Shown: piece by piece, positions 30,501-41,360 of the stretch
Layout: each line of letters begins with the position of its first letter
How positions within the stretch are numbered: position 1 is the stretch's first letter
Notes under the pieces: generated by a model
The model's database searches: none
What the model was told of the DNA's origin: nothing
Seen by the model: the letters and a program-made list of their open reading frames with translations, nothing else
NCBI GenBank assembly: GCA_009733575.1
Contig: ML769833.1
Span: 1 to 44,987 of the forward strand
DNA: 44,987 nt
Source of the DNA: Gymnopus androsaceus JB14
Lineage: Eukaryota; Basidiomycota; Agaricomycetes; Agaricales; Omphalotaceae
Direction of reading: 5' to 3'
Made by a program: the position numbers and the translations under genes

Positions 30501-32449
30501 TGCTCAGATTGGTGATCCACTGCATGGTCATGATCAACCAGTCTGTCTGTGGCCTTTTCACCTGATGGAACCAGGATTGTGTCTGGCTCTTTGGACAAAA
30601 CAGTGAGGATCTGGGATGCTAATACTGGTGCTCAGATTGGTGATCCACTGCATGGTCATGATCTTGGGTCAATTCAGTGGCCTTTTCACCTGATGGAACC
30701 AGGATTGTGTCTGGCTCTGTGACAAAACAGTGAGGATCTGGGATGCTAATACTGGTGCTCAGATTGGTGATCCACTGCATGGTCATGATCAAGTCTGTTC
30801 AGTGGCCTTTTCACCTGATGGAACCAGGATTGTGTCTGGCTCTTGAGCAAAAAACAGTGAGGATCTGGGATGCTAATACTGGTGCTCAGATTGGTGATCC
30901 ACTGCATGGTCATATAATTCAGTCAGTTCAGTGGCCTTTTCACCTGATGGAACCAGGATTGTGTCTGGCTCTTCTGACAAAACAGTGAGGATCTGGGATG
31001 CTAATACTGGTGCTCAGATTGGTGATCCACTGCATGGTCATGATCAACCAGTCTGTTCAGTGGCCTTTTCACCTGATGGAACCAGGATTGTGTCTGGCTC
31101 TTTGGACAAAACAGTGAGGATCTGGGATGCTAATACTGGTGCTCAGATTGGTGATCCACTGCATGGTCATGATCTTTGGGTCAATTCAGTGGCCTTTTCA
31201 CCTGATGGAACCAGGATTGTGTCTGGCTCTTCTGACAAAACAGTGAGGATCTGGGATGCTAATACTGGTGCTCAGATTGGTGATCCACTGCATGGTCATG
31301 ATGATTGGGTCAGTTCAGTGGCCTTTTCACCTGATGGAACCAGGATTGTGTCTGGCTCTTCTGACAAAACAGTGAGGATCTGGGATGCTAATACTGGTGC
31401 TCAGATTGGTGATCCACTGCATGGTCATGATAATTCAGTCAGTTCAGTGGCCTTTTCACCTGATGGAACCAGGATTGTGTCTGGCTCTTCTGACAAAACA
31501 GTGAGGATCTGGGATGCTAATACTGGTGCTCAGATTGGTGATCCACTGCATGGTCATGATCAATCCAGTCAGTTCAGTGGCCTTTTCACCTGATGGAACC
31601 AGGATTGTGTCTGGCTCTTCTGACAAAACAGTGAGGATCTGGGATGCTAATACTGGTGCTCAGATTGGTGATCCACTGCATGGTCATGATAATTGGGTCA
31701 ATTCAGTGGCCTTTTCACCTGATGGAACCAGGATTGTGTCTGGCTCTGGAGACAAAACAGTGAGGATCTGGGATGCTAATACTGGTGCTCAGATTGGTGA
31801 TCCACTGCATGGTCATGATCTTTGGGTCAATTCAGTGGCCTTTTCACCTGATGGAACCAGGATTGTGTCTGGCTCTGATGACAAAACAGTGAGGATCTGG
31901 GATGCTAATACTGGTGCTCAGATTGGTGATCCACTGCATGGTCATGATGATCAATCTATTCAGTGGCCTTTTCACCTGATGGAACCAGGATTGTGTCTGG
32001 CTCTTCTGACAAAACAGTGAGGATTTGGGATGCTAATACTGGTGCTCAGATTGGTGATCCACCACATGGTCATGATAATTCAGTCTTTTCAGTCGCCTTT
32101 TCACCCCATGGAACCAGGATTGTGTCTGGCTCTGAAGATAGAACAGTGAGGATCCATTGTAACTCACAATTATTTCAAGGTAGATTTCTTTTGTTTAGCC
32201 AATCAGTCCCTTCTAATTTCAGTTTTAGCGCACCATTATTGGTCTCTCTCCCACAATGGATGGATCAACTTTCCCAATTCCCCACCCAATGTTATTTGGA
32301 TTCCTCCACAATTTCACAGACTTTTATGGAGGCCCCAGAACACATGTATCATCTCCCAAAAGGGATACACTAAATTATCATTTTTGGACTGTGTCTATGG
32401 AGCACATTGGAGTGATTGCATTGAGGACTTGGAGGTTTCTAGCAAATGA
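27519..32449 (+). pseudogene. NLR2: NACHT-WD40 STAND receptor (HET-E-like), multiply frameshifted
   Basis: Paralogue of NLR1 with the same architecture. Exons: 27519-27797, 27852-27982, 28035-28173, 28226-28273, 28325-29859, 29914-32179, 32223-32449. Walker A GMAGTGKST is at about 28502-28528, Walker B LIVIDALDEC at about 28812-28841, and FTSRPE follows. A one-base insertion near 28533, just after the P-loop, and another near 29786-29790 break the frame. Eight further indels lie in the WD array. Removing the two insertions and the net -6 of the array leaves a length divisible by three (about 1542 residues), so the underlying gene structure is complete. The C-terminal tail ends CIEDLEVSSK. NLR1 is intact at the first two sites and broken where NLR2 is intact. 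Confidence 0.87.
30133..32152 (+). repeat. NLR2 WD-repeat array, 16 units of about 129 bp
   Basis: The same 43-residue WD unit as NLR1. The last unit starts at 32062 where 32068 would be expected, a net loss of six bases. I place indels in unit 4 (-1), unit 5 (-1 and -1), unit 6 (-3 and about +1), unit 7 (-1), unit 12 (+1) and unit 15 (-1), which sum exactly to -6. All are in or beside the hypervariable codons. Readable variants at residues 6-9 are DWVR, QPVC, LWVN, NSVS, NWVN and NSVF. Residue 25 is D, G, S, L or E, a different palette from NLR1. Confidence 0.95.
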
Positions 32450-33009
32450 CTTCTTTGAATCAATTTCATTGTTATCATTCCCCATAAATGCCACTATGTC
32501 TGCATTGTACAGTAGTTCTATTTCATCTTGTATATATATATATCACTATAAGCGTTAAAGCAAATAACAACTTTAAGGATGGTACACTCCAGGCTGAGCA
32601 AAACAAGTTGAATCAAAAACAGGACTCACATTCTCTCTTTGAGCACCAATTGATGAGGATTTGGATAAAGTAGAGCCTGGCATAGATTATGGCCACAATG
32701 AGGCATGCAATTTTTATGGTTGGGAACAGTGCATACTTTGAGTGAAATACCTTTACTCTGTAGTTATTCCTTTCAAGCTAAAGATCCACCAGGACTTCCA
32801 AGGTAGGCAGACTCAAATATACACTGATGATCTATTGGGTGTGTGTATATTGTAAGACCGGGGTTGGAGGTCTTGGGGTTGCATGTAGTGTACATGAAAT
32901 AGCCTAGTTAATGGACCAGGCGGGCATGATCCGCAATTGAATATATGTGTGGGCAACTAGTAAGATGACTAGAGATAGTAGAATCAGTAATAAGAGACCC
33001 TAAGCCCCG
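32450..33009. other. 3' flank of NLR2, no gene
   Basis: AT-rich, with a TATATATATA run at 32531-32542. From about 32850 the composition changes (GTAAGACCGGGGTTGGAGG), which may mark the edge of the retroelement debris that follows. No coding sequence is recognised. Confidence 0.35.
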
Positions 33010-34012
33010 AAGGGAGACAAATGAGATGCTCTACCCACATGATACCACTCATTGAAAAACTCAGGAATCAAAGGGAGATTCCAACACAAGTTATCCAGGC
33101 CATTAATGCGGAAACTTTCATGGCAAATGTTTCTGGCACACCATATTAATCTTTCCATAGGTGGAAAAGAAATAAGAACATTGAAGCTCCACAACACCCT
33201 TTGATGCCCAGGTACTCTCAACACACTTATTTCATTGGGAAAACTTGACAATGATGGTTATCCCATCCATACCACTAGGGTTTTAAGGTCCAATTCAATT
33301 CAGTTTATTTGCTAAATTTTCAAGGAATCATGAATTGCACCAGTGCAAGAGGTTTTTGAAACCTGGATGAACTGTAAACTGGCACTGGTTTAAATGGTCC
33401 ATTAGTGCAATCTTTAGCTGTGCATTTTTCAGTGCAGTTCAATGCAATTCACAATTTAAACTGGCTTGAACTGGTCATTCTTACATCTCAAGATAGAGTA
33501 CCTCAGCATAATAATACCAACCCAGCTGGTAAATGTCCTGTTTATCATGTATATACTATTGGAAATGTAATTTCAGCATGATAAGAGTGTTCAAAGCTCT
33601 GTTTGTATTAGTATTAATTTGCACAGATTTAAACTGATGCAAGGCAGTTTAAGTAATTTTCAAAAATTGAATGCACCATGAACTGGCACTGATTTAAACT
33701 CTGCATTAGTGCAGCATTCAGCAGTGCATTTTCCAGTGCAATCCAATGCAATTCACAGTTTATTTGCAGTTCATTGAATTGGACCTTAAAACCCTACATA
33801 CCACTAACAGCAGAATGACAATCAAAGATCACCAGGGGAAACTCATTGGAGTTATCCCAAAGACAAATGGACTATACCAGATCCCATCATGGGAACATGC
33901 CTATCCAACTAAGATCAACAGATTGGCATCTATATGAAGCCCACTGCTTCCTAGGTCAACTCAATCATGCTTACATTAATTGATGTAGGCATCATATGTT
34001 CCAAAACAATCA
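33010..34012 (+). pseudogene. Copia retrotransposon fragment (protease to gag-pre-integrase), interrupted by a MITE
   Basis: Ty1/copia-type protein remnants on the plus strand. A protease-like stretch (HMIPLIEKLRNQREIP, about 33030-33080) is followed by NTLISLGKLDNDGYPIHT (about 33215-33270). After the inserted element comes NSRMTIKDHQGKLIGVIPK (about 33806-33865), then TKINRLASI and a degraded AHCFLGQLNHAYIN. These fit the gag-pre-integrase domain in order. The reading frame joins exactly when the insertion and one 8-bp copy are removed. Frameshifts and stops elsewhere show that it is dead. Confidence 0.75.
33276..33796. mobile_element. 521-bp non-autonomous hAT-type MITE with 8-bp target duplication
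   Basis: The termini TAGGGTTTTAAGGTCCAATT (left) and its complement (right) form an inverted repeat of about 24 bp. The direct repeat CATACCAC flanks it exactly (33268-33275 and 33797-33804). An 8-bp duplication with this kind of terminus is typical of the hAT superfamily. The interior has repeated AGTGCA, AATTCA and CTGGCACTGGTTTAAA-like words and no transposase frame. Confidence 0.92.
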
Positions 34013-34758
34013 TATCAGTAGCCTTTTAACCTGATGGAACCAGGATTGTGTCTGGCTCTTCTGACAAAACAGTGAGGATCTGGGATGCTAATACTGGTGC
34101 TCAGATTGGTGATCCACTGCATGGTCATGATAATTGGGTCAGTTCAGTGGCCTTTTCACCTGATGGAACCAGGATTGTGTCTGGCTCTTCTGACGAAACA
34201 GTGAGGATCTGGGATGCTAATACTGGTGCTCAGATTGGTGATCCACTGCATGGTCATGATGATACAGTCTTTTCAGTGGCCTGTTCACCTAATGGAACAA
34301 GGATTCCATCCTCTGAAGACAACATAGTGAGGATCTGGGATACCACTACTGGGGTTCAGCTGCAAGGTCATGACCATTTAGTCAGACATGCCCCCAACAA
34401 TACCATATATGGGTCCATGGTCAATTCCTTGCCCACCTTCAGAACCACTCAGGGGGTCCCAATTAATATGGTCCCTCAAGATCATTGCAACCCTCAATCA
34501 TCTCAAGGTAGATTCTTTTGTTCAGCCAATCATTTGCTTCTAATCTCTGTTTTAGCACACCATAACTGGTCTCTCTCCCAAAATGGCTGGATCAAGTTGC
34601 CCAATTCACTACCTAATGTTATTCTGATTCCTCCATAATTTCACATACTTTTATGGAGGCCCCAGAACACATGTATCATCTCCCAAAAGGAAAACACCCA
34701 ATTACCTTTTTTTGACTGTATCTATGGAGAGCATTGGAGTGATTGCATTGAGGACTGA
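34013..34758 (+). pseudogene. NLR3: C-terminal fragment of a third NACHT-WD40 gene
   Basis: Starts abruptly in a WD unit (SVAF, stop, [13 protein letters not shown]), next to Copia debris. It has two nearly standard WD units (NWVS and DTVF at the variable sites), then a diverged blade (NGTRIPSSEDNIVRIWD, TTTGVQLQGHDH), a unique spacer (about 34385-34500) and the NLR C-terminal tail ([26 protein letters not shown]), with a stop inside the tail. The NACHT and N-terminal parts are absent. Confidence 0.88.
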
Positions 34759-35570
34759 GAGTTTTCTAGCCAATGACTTCTGGTAATTGTTTTCATTCTC
34801 GTCATTCCCTGTGCATGTCACTATATATGCATTGTGTGGTAGTTATCTTTCATATTATTTACATAATATATGGGCATAACAGCTTTGAGGATTCTGGATC
34901 AAGGGCCTCCGAAAAATAAAAGTTGTATCAGGGGTTGGAAATTTTTTTTCAACCTCGGCCAGGGACCCTACCTCCATTCATGTGACTTTTAAGGTCATGT
35001 GATTGCCAAATATGGTAGCTATGAGACATTGATAATGATTTCTGCTCATTGTGCCATCTTTTTCCCAATTCACCTTCATTGAGTATTTACTCTAGATACC
35101 ATATGTAGTATTGCACATTTGTCTTTTCTAGTTGGGGGTTACTTCTTGTGACTTGTGACTGTCACTAGTTCCTGCATTACACTGTTATTTGTGCTGTAGG
35201 CAGCAAGCATGGGCCAGATAATGCACAATATCCATCCATATGTAACATTGTTTCAGCTTATTTGTGCTGTTTAGACACTCCAAAAGATAGTTTGAGGCTT
35301 GGTCAAAAAAAAAAATTTTCAGGCCTCCTAGCAGACCCACCCTACCTACCCCCGGTATAGGATTCTCCACCCTGGAGGCCTTTGGCCTGGATGGTAAATG
35401 TTCAGTGCTGGCAGAAGCAAAGTCAGTCAAGAGCTTGGTCAGGATCCTGAGTCTAACAGAGAGTCTGAGTCCTACATGAAGTCCTATAATAGTTCCTAGT
35501 CCTAAAACCAAAAAAAAACCAGTGCTAGGGCCCTCCTGCCTTGGGCATCTGAGGTATCCTAGGCATCCTG
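34759..35570. other. No gene; retroelement-like debris
   Basis: AT-rich, with T-runs and A-runs near 34942-34952 and 35305-35316. A stretch of repeated AGTCCTA/GAGTCT words lies at 35445-35510. No coding sequence or clear element end is seen. Confidence 0.35.
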
Positions 35571-35887
35571 TGTTGCACAGCATATAAGCTAGGAGGTGCA
35601 GTGACTAGCACTCACCAAGTGGTTAAGCTTGTAGAGCAGATAGAGAGAGGTAGAAGACTAGTAGAAGACATTATCATTAGCAGTACTACAGGAGTCCTTA
35701 TATACTGTTGTACTGTATTTGTCACATATATGGTAGTATCCCTCTAGTATGTTCTATGTGCATAACCTATGATGTTGTCCATAAAGCTACTTACTAAGAT
35801 ACTACTGAGGCTGAGTAAGTCTACCTTGGCAATGGCTGATAGCATCATATGACTAAGATGATGACTGATATCATCATACAGTCAACA
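35571..35887 (-). mobile_element. LTR of a minus-strand Copia element
   Basis: A 317-bp segment bounded by TGTTG and CAACA, with a TATATAAGGA promoter on the minus strand near 35690-35705. It is followed immediately on its right by a purine tract in minus orientation (AGCAAGGGGGAG, 35888-35900), as expected for a polypurine tract next to the 3' LTR. The RNase H end of a Copia polyprotein lies just beyond. The other LTR is not found in the window. Confidence 0.8.
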
Positions 35888-35921
35888 CTCCCCCTTGCTG
35901 AGGTTGTGGAGGTAGATTTCC

Positions 35922-36640
35922 TCAAGTGCTAGAAGCACCAATGAAGTGTATGCCAAGTTGATCTTGGCAATGTTTGAATTTGACCCAAACAAGATTCTTT
36001 GTGAAAAGATCTGCAACATTTTGATCCACTGGTATATAATATGGGATCACAGGTCCTGACTGTAGGAATACACCTTATAACACCAGCAAGGTGACAAGGA
36101 TATTGACAAATGAATAAAATGTTGACCTTGTATGATCTTGGACAAAGATCCTAAGGCAAACAGGTAAAGTACTTGTCTATCTACAACCTGTATTTATACT
36201 CCTAGAAAGCATATGTCATAGCTATCAAATATAGTAAGTGGATACTATGTGAAGTAATGATATCACTATGATGCAATAGTGATATAAGTGCAAATATAGC
36301 ATAGATATGATGTAAATATGATGAAACCATGATATCATCATGACATAGCTGTATCCAGCTTGTACATCAAAATCTGATATTCCAACACTGACTTGGTAGT
36401 TTCTCTGATGTGGTGATATCAGACATCAATATGTTTGGTCTGATGTGATTATTAGACATAAAGATTGAACCATATTATCACCAAGAAGTGGGAATCCAGT
36501 CAGTGGAATCTGATTTTCCCAAGTAAATTGAGGATCCACATGATTTGTCTGCAACAGTCACTTAAAGCCATATACTTGGCTTTGGTGGAAGATAAAGCAA
36601 CTGTTTTCTGGAGATACAAAGTCCAGAACACAATTGGGCC
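35922..36640 (-). pseudogene. Copia RNase H C-terminal fragment
   Basis: Read on the minus strand from 36640: PIVFWTLYLQKTVALSSTKA (about 36580-36640), KYMALSDCCRQIMWILNLLG, then KHIDV, stop, YHHIRETTKSG, and after a solo LTR PVIPYYIPVDQNVADLFTK, ending HFIGASST with a stop at 35922-35924. This is the usual Copia RNase H end. It is inactive: the catalytic STEAEY-type motif reads STKAKY, a TGA replaces the codon after KHIDV, and the solo LTR at 36061-36387 splits it. It is cut at 36640 by another inverted-repeat element. Confidence 0.85.
36061..36387. mobile_element. Solo LTR, 327 bp, with 5-bp target duplication
   Basis: Ends TGTAGGAATA and TATTCCAACA form an imperfect inverted repeat. CTGAC is directly repeated at 36056-36060 and 36388-36392. 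Removing the insertion and one CTGAC restores the Copia RNase H reading frame (TTKSG joined to PVIPYY). The family differs from the 35571-35887 LTR. Confidence 0.9.
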
Positions 36641-37248
36641 CTACCAAACTAACTTGGATTTTCAAACTCCGCTAACTTGTGAATTGAAAGTTAACTTAAA
36701 GTTGGCAAGTTAACTTGTTGACAAGTTAACTTGTCTAACTTGACTATTATAAAAGCATTTTTAAAGCTCTACAAAGCTAATATAAGTGTTTAAGTCTCAC
36801 TAACATCACTACACAAGCATGAGAGTTGTGTTACAAGGTTCCTCACCACTGTTGTCATTGTATTGATAGACTATATGCATGTAATCAGTGCATACAGAGG
36901 TATTTACATGTTTTATCTAGTTCTGAATGAATGTGTAGGCATGCAGTAGGGAACAGGACACTCCACCAAGGAGATAGCCATGCACACTGTACTTCAATAC
37001 TCATAAATATTGCACAATTATAATAGGCATTACTGTCAATACACATATGTATTGCTCATGGAAACAGTGAAGAACATCTATGGAAGACTTTATAAAGTCA
37101 TTCTGGGGTGATCTACTGCATATATGCAGCGAAAATGATAAATTTATCATCGTTTGAAATGTATTTATAACAGCAAACTTCGGTCAAGTTAGCGCAAGTT
37201 AGCGGAGTTTGAAATTTTTGATGGCTCAAGTTAATAACAAGTTAGTTT
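36641..37248. mobile_element. Inverted-repeat element E1, about 0.6 kb, AAGTTAACTT-rich ends
   Basis: The left end CTACCAAACTAACTT, with CAAACTCCGCTAACTT shortly inside, faces a right end that reads AAACTAACTTGTTATTAACT and CAAACTCCGCTAACTTGC on the other strand. Subterminal AAGTTAACTT motifs are clustered at the left. No transposase and no clear target duplication were found. It abuts Copia RNase H at 36640. Confidence 0.65.
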
Positions 37249-38704
37249 ATATCTCGCAAGTTTGAAGCAATGTAGCACATCTAATGTAGTGCATGACAGT
37301 GTGTGTTCATTCCAGGTCCTTACACAGCCTAAGCACAAGGAATTCAATGAAAATTCAACTTCAGCAGGTTGCAACCAGGTGATGAATGATGAGTTTGGAG
37401 AAACCCTTATTAAGTCTCAATAGGTATACCATCTGGGTAACCTGTTGCTGTACATTTATGTAGCTCCTGGCTTCATTGTATTGAGCTGTTCCAAATCGGA
37501 TATATAAGTATTTTGGGAGGGGCTTATTGTTAGGAATCGGGCTTAAGAATCCCAAACAGCGTTGATTTGACGGCTTAAACTACAAGTAGTACAGTCTTAT
37601 AAGTAAGGGGTCAATAAAGGGTAGTTAATCCAAAACAAGATCAAAACCTCCATGTATGCACGTAAAAAATAAATCCTTCAAGGTCCAAGAGTTGAATGCG
37701 GAGTGTTAGAATGCATCTATGCATATGGGAGTGAATGGGACGTCGGTGGAGCCGAGGGCAACGTTGAAATATTTAGATTTGGTTTAAGCATTACAAGTAG
37801 GACTCTGAATTGTCCATATACGGGTACGGAAACCTGAGGCAAATAACGTATATATGCTTTAAACTCAAAGACCAAGATGGTATGGCCACGGGTTGTATAT
37901 CGTCCATATCAGGATGGAAATTTCGCATTATTCCACCCATATTATGACTGTGATGATCATGTCTGGGACAATAATATTGTGCAACATTTAATGATATTCT
38001 CGGATTTATCTGCGAAAAATTCTGCACAATAGTGTGCAGCATACAGTAGGTATATGTACCAAAGATATTGACAAGTAATCAAAGTCTAAAAACATGACTA
38101 TTGGGCATGTATAAGCTTCAATATTATTCAGACACAAGTCGCAATTTGTGTGTAACAGGTTTGGAAAGGAAACCGTTAATCAGTGGTAAGCTATGTTAGG
38201 GGAGTGAGAGCAAAGTAACTTATTTCGCTAACTTATTTAACTTATTTCAATTCAATCAAGTTAACTTATTTTTTCCCACGCTTACGAACTTTACTTAGTG
38301 AACATCGATTTACTTGGCGGATCTATTACGGCATATTTAACGCTAACTTCACAAATCAAATGTTCTGTATGCTGTCCTGCTGCTTGCTATTGGTGTCAAT
38401 GTCTGTAAGAATTACCAGATACACATGCTATGGCTATTTGCCGTAGCCGGACACTTCTTCGAAGCTCACACTCAGTATAATCAGCATAATCGCCAACTTG
38501 AATTACGGCATATTTATCTCGCCGTTGTTTTATCAAACTAATTCAAATGTTTTCAATGTTGCTTGCTCATCGTTGTTGCCTATACTTCTGCTGTACATTA
38601 AGCAACTGTCATTTTTTGCAGATGCAATGCTGTTGCGTTATCCATATGTATGGCACTGAACATAAGTATTTTGAATGTTGTACTGCAAATCAGGGTACAT
38701 AATT
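37249..38704. other. No gene; partial inverted-repeat element near 38205-38360
   Basis: Mostly unassignable AT-rich sequence. Around 38205-38360 there are further GCTAACTTATTTAACTT and AAGTTAACTT words related to the ends of E1 and E2, probably a decayed copy. No coding frame is recognised. Confidence 0.4.
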
Positions 38705-39533
38705 TAGGAATGGGCACCGTACCGTTATGGGTACCGTCGTATCCGATGCGGTTGACCATGCCACGCAGACACACGTACCTGTACCGTATCTTAGTTTCCA
38801 AAATGATTGGCGGTACATACGGGTAATGATATGGTTGGTACAGCCATACTACAACTGTATCTTTAAAAAATCCATACATGTAGTATAATGACCACATATG
38901 AATAAGTACCAACTCAATTTCACCAGGAATCTCTTCTATTGTGCCTCGAGCAAGGTGGAGTCAATGTTTTACCATCATGAGAGCCCAAATGGTATCTGCA
39001 TTCAGTTTAGCACACCGGAGGGACATAGTATCTTGCCAATCGGAAAGATGTACTCAACAGCAGACTGCAGAGACTAATCAGAGTAAACACTAGGTCAGTA
39101 AAAGTAATTGAAATCGGCAACTGGTTACATACCTGGAACGGACATAATGTCACAGGCCAGGCAGTAAAAATGAGCATGGGATCATTGATGTGCACACCAT
39201 CAAGCAACAGGATCGCACTCTCAGCGCAGTGTTCAATATCCTCTTGAGGGCACACAAAATATCAAATTTTGAGACAAATTATGCACCTCAATAAGGAAGA
39301 GAAACCACATAGATGATTAATGTAATTGAGAGTGTTATTGAAGACAAAGGGAAACTGGGTCCCATATCATACCGTATGCAGCTGTAGCAGTCCTCTAAAT
39401 ACGGCAATTACGAATACCGAACTGGGCCGTATCCGTACTGTAGATGGGGCTCTCAAATCTTTGATGGTATGGGTGCCGTACCCATATTTACCATATGTAT
39501 TCAATGTAATACGGGTATGGTGCCCATTCCCTA
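38705..39533. mobile_element. hAT-like inverted-repeat element, about 0.83 kb
   Basis: The left end TAGGAATGGGCACCGTACC and the right end (complement) TAGGGAATGGGCACCATACC are inverted repeats. GGTACAT occurs just outside both ends, four bases off on the left, consistent with a decayed 8-bp target duplication. Inner GTACCGTA/TACGGTAC words also recur. No transposase domain is recognised in the interior; a minus frame at 39007-39255 is unassigned. Confidence 0.65.
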
Positions 39534-40379
39534 GGTACATTGTGTAACTTCATGAATGATTTTCAGCACTGTGTGATTCTATGATTATTGCTTATCTCTT
39601 ACTGCTGTTCTCTGCCCATGTACATTTGAAAAGGTATTTTTGTCCTTGTAGAAAGTGAATCCTCGACCACTTAAGCTTGTATTGACTCACCATATCTTTA
39701 ACCCTAGTTATGATTTTTTTTCCGGAGTTCTTGGTACATTTACCTCCCTCAATTCATATGTTTCTTCACTAACAAACACCCATTGCAGATTCCGGTCATC
39801 CCAAGCCCACTCTATCCACCACTCCTTCATATAGACCCTCCTTACAGCTCTACATCCTTACAGCTACCTTCCTTTCCATTTTCCATTTACACTTGAGCAA
39901 CACCATACTAATATCCCTATATAATACACTGGCTGTGAATAATTTCTGTTGCACTCAGAATTGGGAAAGTAGACAATTTTGAACCCACTCAGTACCATGC
40001 TACCTATACCCATGTCTGTGAGAGAGGCTGCTGTTGAATGTATCTAGTATGCATATATGCTACTCCACTAGATTGCTGTGCATTATCCACTTTCTGCTAA
40101 TGTTTGTGAAATGACATGGTTAATACCATGTTAATCCCATGTTAATCCCATAGATGGCTAGGACCCATCTTAATTTATGTTAATAATTTCTGTAGCTTGT
40201 AAGGCTCAGTATGGCACCTGTTTTAGTTCGTGTCACAATGTCTTAGAGATAAGGTGTCGGATTTTCAGTGAGTATCTGAGCTGATAATGTTGAGGGTTCT
40301 ATGCTAACAAAGTCCGCTTGGCAGAAGATCCAATCAGACATGGCAACTTTCGGAAGGTTCAGATCGAGAGTAGATTAGG
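39534..40379. other. No gene recognised
   Basis: AT-rich. A short tandem of ATGTTAATCCC words is present at about 40115-40155. No coding or repeat-end evidence was found. Confidence 0.35.
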
Positions 40380-40600
40380 AGAGATGGTTCGTATTTAGTA
40401 GTAGTTTTTGAATATAGTTATATTCAAGTGTAGTGGGACTCGAGGGTTCAATACTAGAGCACCGAGACTGAGAGAAACAAGAGAATGAGAGAAAAGAGAT
40501 AAGAATCCGAGTTTATTGGCAAAATAACTAGTCTGAGGTTACAAGAGATCGTAACTAGTTTATATAGAAGTGTCAGCCATGGATGCAAGGCTCGGCGTAG
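40380..40600 (-). promoter_or_regulatory. LTR-like promoter and polyadenylation region, minus strand
   Basis: On the minus strand a TATATAAA box (40559-40566) is followed 40-45 bp later by AATAAA (40512-40517) and then a CT-rich stretch of about 60 bp. This is the pattern of an Agaricomycete LTR (promoter, short R, polyadenylation signal). No TG...CA boundaries, primer-binding site or internal coding region could be fixed, so LTR identity is inference. Confidence 0.4.
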
Positions 40601-41360
40601 TTACAAATCCTCTGTGCGGATGCTGCATGACTGAGCCGGCGTTATTTGCAAAGCAAATGGATCATTGAGTATTGACGCGAGGGTCATACCATGGGACATA
40701 GGTATGACCCTTAAGGGTTGATAGGATAGGTAAACAAGTATACAATTAGCGGTCAGAGAAGAATACATGAATCAGAAGCGAGAGCTGGTAATCAAAATGA
40801 AGGGAATGAGGGTTTAGAATACCCAGTGTCGGAGCTCAGGATAGTTGCGAAGAGGATGTTGGTGAAACATCGTAGAAATACTCTGGAACATGCAGTCTCT
40901 GAGTTTGGAATAGTTCCAAAGAGGATGTTGGTGACACATTGTAGGAATACTCAGTGTTGACACTCGGGGCAAATGCTGGTGGCACATAGTAAAGTATGCA
41001 CCATTGTGGTTACATGTTGATAGTGTTGAGAGATCTAATAGGCTGGAATGTTATGTTTTCAAGGATAAGTTAGTATAATGCCCTCAGACCCTGAGGCAGA
41101 CCATACTCTGGTTCCTACGGCAAAAAGTAGACTCAATAGGTACGATTGAGGACACAAGGATATTAATAAAACCTATATTCTCACAGTTCCTACAATTAGA
41201 CGGTCTCGAAGGAGTAAAATATCAATATTTAAGTGGATTGTCTGGCATGTCATAACATCTGAGACAGAGCATAGTGTCATCTATGGCACTATGAGGCTCA
41301 GAGATGCTCATTCGGTCTCAGTATGGTTTAAAAGACTAAATTATATTATCGTAAGTCGCA
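40601..41360. other. No gene; imperfect tandem words
   Basis: Two imperfect copies of a unit of about 80 bp (GAAGAGGATGTTGGTGAAACAT and AAGAGGATGTTGGTGACACAT contexts, 40850-40945), related to GTTGACACTCGGGGC downstream. Probably retroelement debris. Nothing coding is recognised. Confidence 0.4.

Noticed and set aside
35185..35583. A 132-residue open frame on the minus strand.
   Set aside because: It overlaps an LTR edge and homopolymer runs, has no motif and no intron pattern, and its composition fits transposon debris.
38598..38912. A minus-strand open frame crossing 38705.
   Set aside because: It runs across the left inverted repeat of the hAT-like element and reflects its GTACCGTA-rich sequence, not a gene.
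40430..40475. GGGTTCAATACTAG as a tRNA T-arm or B box.
   Set aside because: It does not match the B-box consensus at key positions, and no acceptor stem or A box can be placed around it.
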